The notes below the pieces were generated by a model, which worked only from the letters and a program-made list of their open reading frames with translations, made no database searches and was not told where the DNA came from. From Melanocharis versteri (taxonomy: Eukaryota; Chordata; Aves; Passeriformes; Melanocharitidae): a DNA stretch of 64,000 nt. The position numbers and the translations under genes are program-made. The first letter of the stretch is position 1. Every line of letters starts with the position of its first letter. Shown here one piece after another: positions 59,030 to 64,000 of the stretch. The stretch spans positions 94,995-158,994 of the forward strand of contig VZTG01005250.1 of assembly GCA_013397845.1 (NCBI GenBank), read 5' to 3'.

Positions 59030-62000
59030 GAGAACTTCAATCAACATCAAGAGCACATGACCTTCATGTGAATTAAAGCTATTAATTTTATATTATAATT
59101 AATTGAATTCGAAGTGTTTGTATAAATTAGTAATTAATAACAAAGTACATATACTAAGAAATTAAACACTCAGAGTCCATTTAAGCAGAATACTAACTTA
59201 GCTTCTTCACCAATAGTATCATGGACTAACTATAACACAAGAGATTAAAGAGAAATGTAATTTTATGTCTAGTCAAAGGTTTAGCATTTTTAATTTTCTT
59301 TAATTTACAAGTTTATTGGGCAAATAGATTGACTACGAATATCTTTCTGGACTAAAATGGCACATCCTAACTGCTCATCGATTTAGCAGTAGGAATTTCT
59401 TCTAGTTGTCTGTATACAAATCTTCCTAATATTTGGAGATGTTATAATTTCTAAAAGTTCGTGGTACTTTTCTTTTTAGAGGTAGGCCCGATGACCTTCT
59501 CAATGCAATCCAAGGAGTGTGCAGAAAAGTCTTACAACCTGTCGTGTTTTAATCACTACCTCATTTCTTCTTAATGGTGTTAAATTATTTTATTTAATGT
59601 ATTGATGCACACCCACTTGAGTCAGTAAGACTGTGTGTTGCATCTGCATTAGGGGTTCCTGATCTCTCTAGCTGTTGTGAAGTCTCATTAATAAATAGTT
59701 CTTCTAAGTAATGTAGAATTTAAATATTTAAGGATTCTTCTTTCTACTATTGCATATGCTCTGCTGCAGATATTATTGAACTTCGTCTCTCTTAAATGTT
59801 ATTGTAGCAACAAAATACATGAAAACATTATGGAAAATTATGGCACGTTCTTTTTTTCTTTCTGCCTCTACGTACAGTTACCATTAATTTTTGAAAGTGG
59901 TTACACAGTACCAAGCATTTTACTGCAAATATTTGAGTATAATATATAGAACATATGTACATATAAATTGGACAGTGGCCAGTATTTTCCTAGGATCTAT
60001 CTACTATGGCTTTAAATTTTATGGCAAGTTGTCTGTGAAGCAGCAAATTATGCACATAAAAAATGTACAAAAATAGTTAAACCTTTGGGTGAAACAAGTC
60101 AATTTTATTCTCAACAGAGAGAGAAATAAGAGTGTATAAGATGTGATGTCCTACCTTAATCCTGAGCTGCAGCTAAACTGTTACAAGGATAGGATTGTAA
60201 AAAACACAGAAATTCAGACTCCGTCTCTGGAGGGAGAGACTCCACTTAATCAGGATGCATATTAGTATGAAAGCCATTTAACTGAGAGATCTTTCAGGGG
60301 AACAGATTTAAACTTAATAATACTGACAGTAATGGTGATTTAATGTCAGACATGTTACTGCTTGGTAGGTTGTCTAGGGGTATGATAGTGAACATTACAC
60401 GTTTTGGCAGTCTCATGTTTGTTCTCACCTTCTCGCCAATTTATTAACCCTGACGTCTTCCTTTGAAAGGACACACTATGGGTAGGGTTTATATTCCAGC
60501 TGCTGATCTTGCAACCAGAAAACCAGCTGTTATCAGTATGTGTAGTCAGGCCAAACTCAGCTGTATGGAATTGTTAAAAGAGATTAATCAAACAATACCT
60601 TAGAGCAACACTTACTTGGTATTTTCTACACATGATTAATAAGCAAACTTTAAAATATATTTTTTTTTTTCTGAAAATATAGAGTATGTTTTCCATTTGT
60701 CAACACTGGTAGTAGAATTTGTCAGGGCACTGGTAAATGCACACATCACTGACATGCATTATTAATAACAGAAATATTCTTGGCACTGAGTAGGCTTTAG
60801 TTCCATGCCAGCTGCTGAACACGTTTCATCACACTTTTATTTCACGGCTGCCTTCCTTACTCTCCAGAAGCAAAGAACAAGCTACGCCTCTGTTCAAGTG
60901 CATACCCTTGCCTACTCTGCTGGTGTGTTTATGTCCTGAGACTGTCCAGATGATCAGCTTTCCAGGCTTTGAGGCTGAGCACAGCTGCAGGTTGATTCTG
61001 TATATACTTCCCAGGTCATGCAGGAACACATCCAATGGGTTTGCTAACTCAAAAAAATGCCCTCCCGTACTGTGACCACCAGTACACACACTGTTCAGGT
61101 GTAGCTCTGCAGATGGATCACAGTTATCAGGTAGCTGACTCCAGAACCCATTTTATCAATGTATAAACTCCTCACCACTGGAGTCTCCCTGGCTTCTCAG
61201 CAAGTCATAGTACAACTTTCTTACTACTGGTAAAAGGGAATTGGAGTTGAAGAGCGTAAAAGAGCGTTACAGACCCCTCCAATCCAGAAATTTCTAGAGA
61301 ATGAAAATGTTTCAAAATGGATGCAATAATTAACATCAGTGTGGAATGATTCTAGGGTATTAATTAAAATTGGCTAACTCTGATTCACTTTCAACTTGCT
61401 CACCAGCACAGGCCATGAAAAAGGACAAAACGGTGAATGAGGCTTTTGTTGTATAGCTTTGTTGGTTGACTGAATCCTTGGATGTTAGATTATTTAAATC
61501 TGATACCATTATATTTCAAAGTATTATTATTTTTCTTTAATGAATATTAAATATGTATTTAATAATTTATTGGTATCATCTCTGCCTTTTATCAGTTGAG
61601 AAGTATCAAGTCACAGTACTGTCTGTCGTTCTCAAAAAGGCTATAGGTGGCTGCAAAAAAAGGAAAATAATTGAATGGTTGAAAAATTAAGGTGTGTATG
61701 AAATATAAAATGCTCCATCCCATTTCAGGAAATGCTGCTTTTTACTTCTTTGTTGGGCTGACTTTTTGTGATCCCGCTATATTTAGTTTCTCAATAAAAA
61801 GAAGATGTAAGAGGAAGATGAAGTAAGAAAAATTAATGAACATAAAAAATGCCAGAAACAGAAAGATAACCCAGTTTTCATAGAGATAGGTAATTTAGAT
61901 GTCAACTATAGTATTTGTGATGTGAAATCTGAAGTATTCTTTAAATGTTACAAGTATATATTTGTCTTTAGTAGTTACTATAATGATTTGATGCTGCCAT

Positions 62001-63953
62001 TAATATAGATGCTCTTACAGCAAAATACGCTGGAAGACAGAAATCCGCTTTTGAGGCAATTTTCATAGGGAATACATTTTATACAAATATTACTAGTTGA
62101 ACAATTCATTTCACAAGTGTATTTAAAGGCTGGGACATAGGTCTTAAAGAAGGGAAGTCATTGTGTCTCACTATCCATCTGTAATCTGTGGATAAAGATG
62201 TTTATCTCTTTAGTAATATGAGTACAGATCTACTAAAAAGAAGGTCACTATATGTCTGACTACAAGTAGTTCTCATAAAGGAGTGCAAGACAGTTACTTG
62301 CTGAGATGTCAGGCAACTCTGTTCTCATAGGGAAAAAATATTTCAAGAATGTTGAATAAGATGACCACTTCTGATTTTATTATTTTTATTTTCTTTTTAA
62401 ACCAGTCTATCTCCATATGACAGGGATTTTTTTAATGTTCTCCCAGTTGCACACATTATTGTGTTTTCTGAAATTCTTAACATCTTTAAGGCGACTGGGT
62501 TCAAAGAGATTTTCCTTATGTTAATTAGGTTTAGTAAAATATTCAGAAAAAACTAAGAAATTTTTGAAAGTTTATGTATTTTACAAAATTTGATGATGAA
62601 TATCCTCTGAAAATGCAGTGCCTGCCATGAATCAAGTGTTGCTATAATTCTTTCACTTGCCAGTGTCAGAATTGTGCTGAGACTCCATTGTTGCCGTGTG
62701 TATTTGGTATGCACACAGTTCCACTCGTGTCTGCTCTTGATATGGGGAAAAGACAGTTATATGACTGCAGGGCATACCTAGAGAAAGGATTTGGGATCAC
62801 ACTGTCACATCAAACACACTAGGATTGTTTCATCATGGGATACACATTCTTTACACTTGTGAAAAGGGTGAATAAAACTTTATCATTGTCTATTGACAGG
62901 TTTTTACAATGACCACATGAGTAAGTGTCACAAAGAGTAGTAAACCTATGGAGACTAGAATATCAAAATTTAAAACTTTTTCTGGTCTGTAAAGAACTAC
63001 TAGAAAAAAAACCAACCCTGCCTGGCATGCAACTGAACCAGTTTTATACATCCTATAAGCCCCGTGAAACGTTCTGGCATCTTAGGCCATATCTAAAAAT
63101 TCATCTTGCACAATATTTATGAAAGGAAAAGTTGTTTGGATTTTGACTTGAGACAGCAGGCTTATTTATGACAATGATTCTTCAAAAAATGGATCAGATC
63201 TTAATGCACTTTTTCACATGTTCAACTTAAATTACTGCTAATATTCTACCAATTTCATTATTACAATTAGAAAGTTAGTCTAACGTTCAATGACTTCAAG
63301 GGTTTAACTCAGGTGCTGGCCATATTGTCAGCATTTAAAAACAGTAAATATCTAACTACAAATGTTTATCCATCTGAAGTTTGCTAAATCCTTTGTAACA
63401 AAGTAAAATATACATTTTTAAATAGTTTGCACAACTTCAGAATCCTGTTCTTATTTTTGTTTTTTTTCACACAAATGACAAATGTATATGCAATTTTGTG
63501 ATTTTTTTTTAGGGCCATTTGCCTTAATTGATCAATTAAACACTTTTAAAGTAAGATTAAAAAGGCAATGAGTATACAACAGAATGCAGCAGACATCATT
63601 CAATTTACATGGTATTTTGGTGGGTATGGAAATACATGGCATAAGTAGAGATTGAGTGGGAAGTGATCTAGAAAGCTTAAGCAGGAAAACCCAATTTAAT
63701 AAAAGATAGCAGAGTAGATATATATTTACTCTGCTGAGACATTGGCTAGAGAAACAAAACCATACATAATGAGAGGTTTTAATGGATGAAATTAATTGCA
63801 CTTCCTCATAGATGTAAGCGTGAGAAATAACAGATGATTTTAGAGTTGCCTAACGCCAGAATGCTGATACAGAAATTAAGGAGAAGGGCAACAAAAACGA
63901 CACAAATGTAGGAGGGAAAGATATATGACTACATGAGATTTGCACATATTAAT

Positions 63954-64000
63954 TTAAAAAAAACCCCAAACCATAAAAAAAAACCAAAAAAAAAACAAAA
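63954..64000. repeat. A/C-rich low-complexity tract at window end
   Basis: An aaaaaaccccaaacc stretch followed by long A-runs broken by cc or c continues to the edge of the window, so its full length is unknown. Confidence 0.85.

Larger units (their letters stand above)
57491..64000. other. AT-rich unique DNA, no gene seen
   Basis: No gene is supported. A moderately GC-rich patch at about 58090-58250 (words such as ttcctggcttgacctcaaag and tggcctggactcttggatga) may be a fragment of an unidentified repeat. Otherwise the sequence is AT-rich, with an A-run at 59011-59029 and frames of 100 codons or fewer. Confidence 0.5.

Noticed and set aside
1..64000. CRISPR arrays, bacterial operons, integrons or phage modules
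   Set aside because: The sequence is vertebrate nuclear DNA. There are no regularly spaced repeats, dense gene arrays or prokaryotic signals.

Overview
The window looks like a piece of a bird nuclear genome from a gene-poor, AT-rich intergenic or large-intron region. The main evidence is at least five chicken-repeat-1 (CR1) LINE fragments. Four keep recognisable avian CR1 3' ends (the run of C/T-rich 'ccttccaac' followed by 'attctgtgattctg', or its reverse complement), and one is an older internal reverse-transcriptase piece. A roughly 1.06 kb solo LTR at 4379-5435 matches, from memory, a family widely dispersed in neoavian and songbird genomes. There is one 55-base assembly gap (29167-29221). 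I cannot name the species.

I see no intact protein-coding gene, tRNA, rRNA, snRNA or CRISPR array. Open frames up to 149 codons exist, but an AT-rich sequence of this length is expected to produce about that by chance. The only conceptual coding sequence I recognise is decayed CR1 reverse transcriptase, best preserved at 31158-31484. One frame with unusual composition, 51391-51693, is flagged as a weak exon candidate.

Layout: 1-3.9 kb is unique AT-rich DNA with a 12-copy pentanucleotide microsatellite. 3.9-5.4 kb is a GC-rich segment followed by the solo LTR. 5.4-9.0 kb is unique, then a CR1 (minus) occupies 9.0-9.6 kb. 9.6-30.4 kb is mostly unique with homopolymer tracts, a 74-bp tandem duplication (13.7 kb) and a striking 75-nt hairpin (25.8 kb). 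30.4-31.6 kb is a decayed minisatellite of about 17-bp period abutting an internally deleted CR1 (plus). 31.6-47.2 kb is unique, with several segments rich in homeodomain-, E-box- and SOX-like words that resemble conserved noncoding elements. 47.2-55.8 kb has four more CR1 fragments in both orientations. 56.8-57.5 kb is a CpG-rich probable endogenous retroviral LTR on the minus strand. 57.5-64 kb is unique and ends in an A-rich tract.

No genes here work together as a system. The most interesting items are the pre-miRNA-like hairpin at 25774-25848, the alternative-fold repeat cluster at 32883-32997, the decayed minisatellite next to CR1, and the candidate conserved noncoding elements. All were read by eye, and none has been tested by alignment or folding software.
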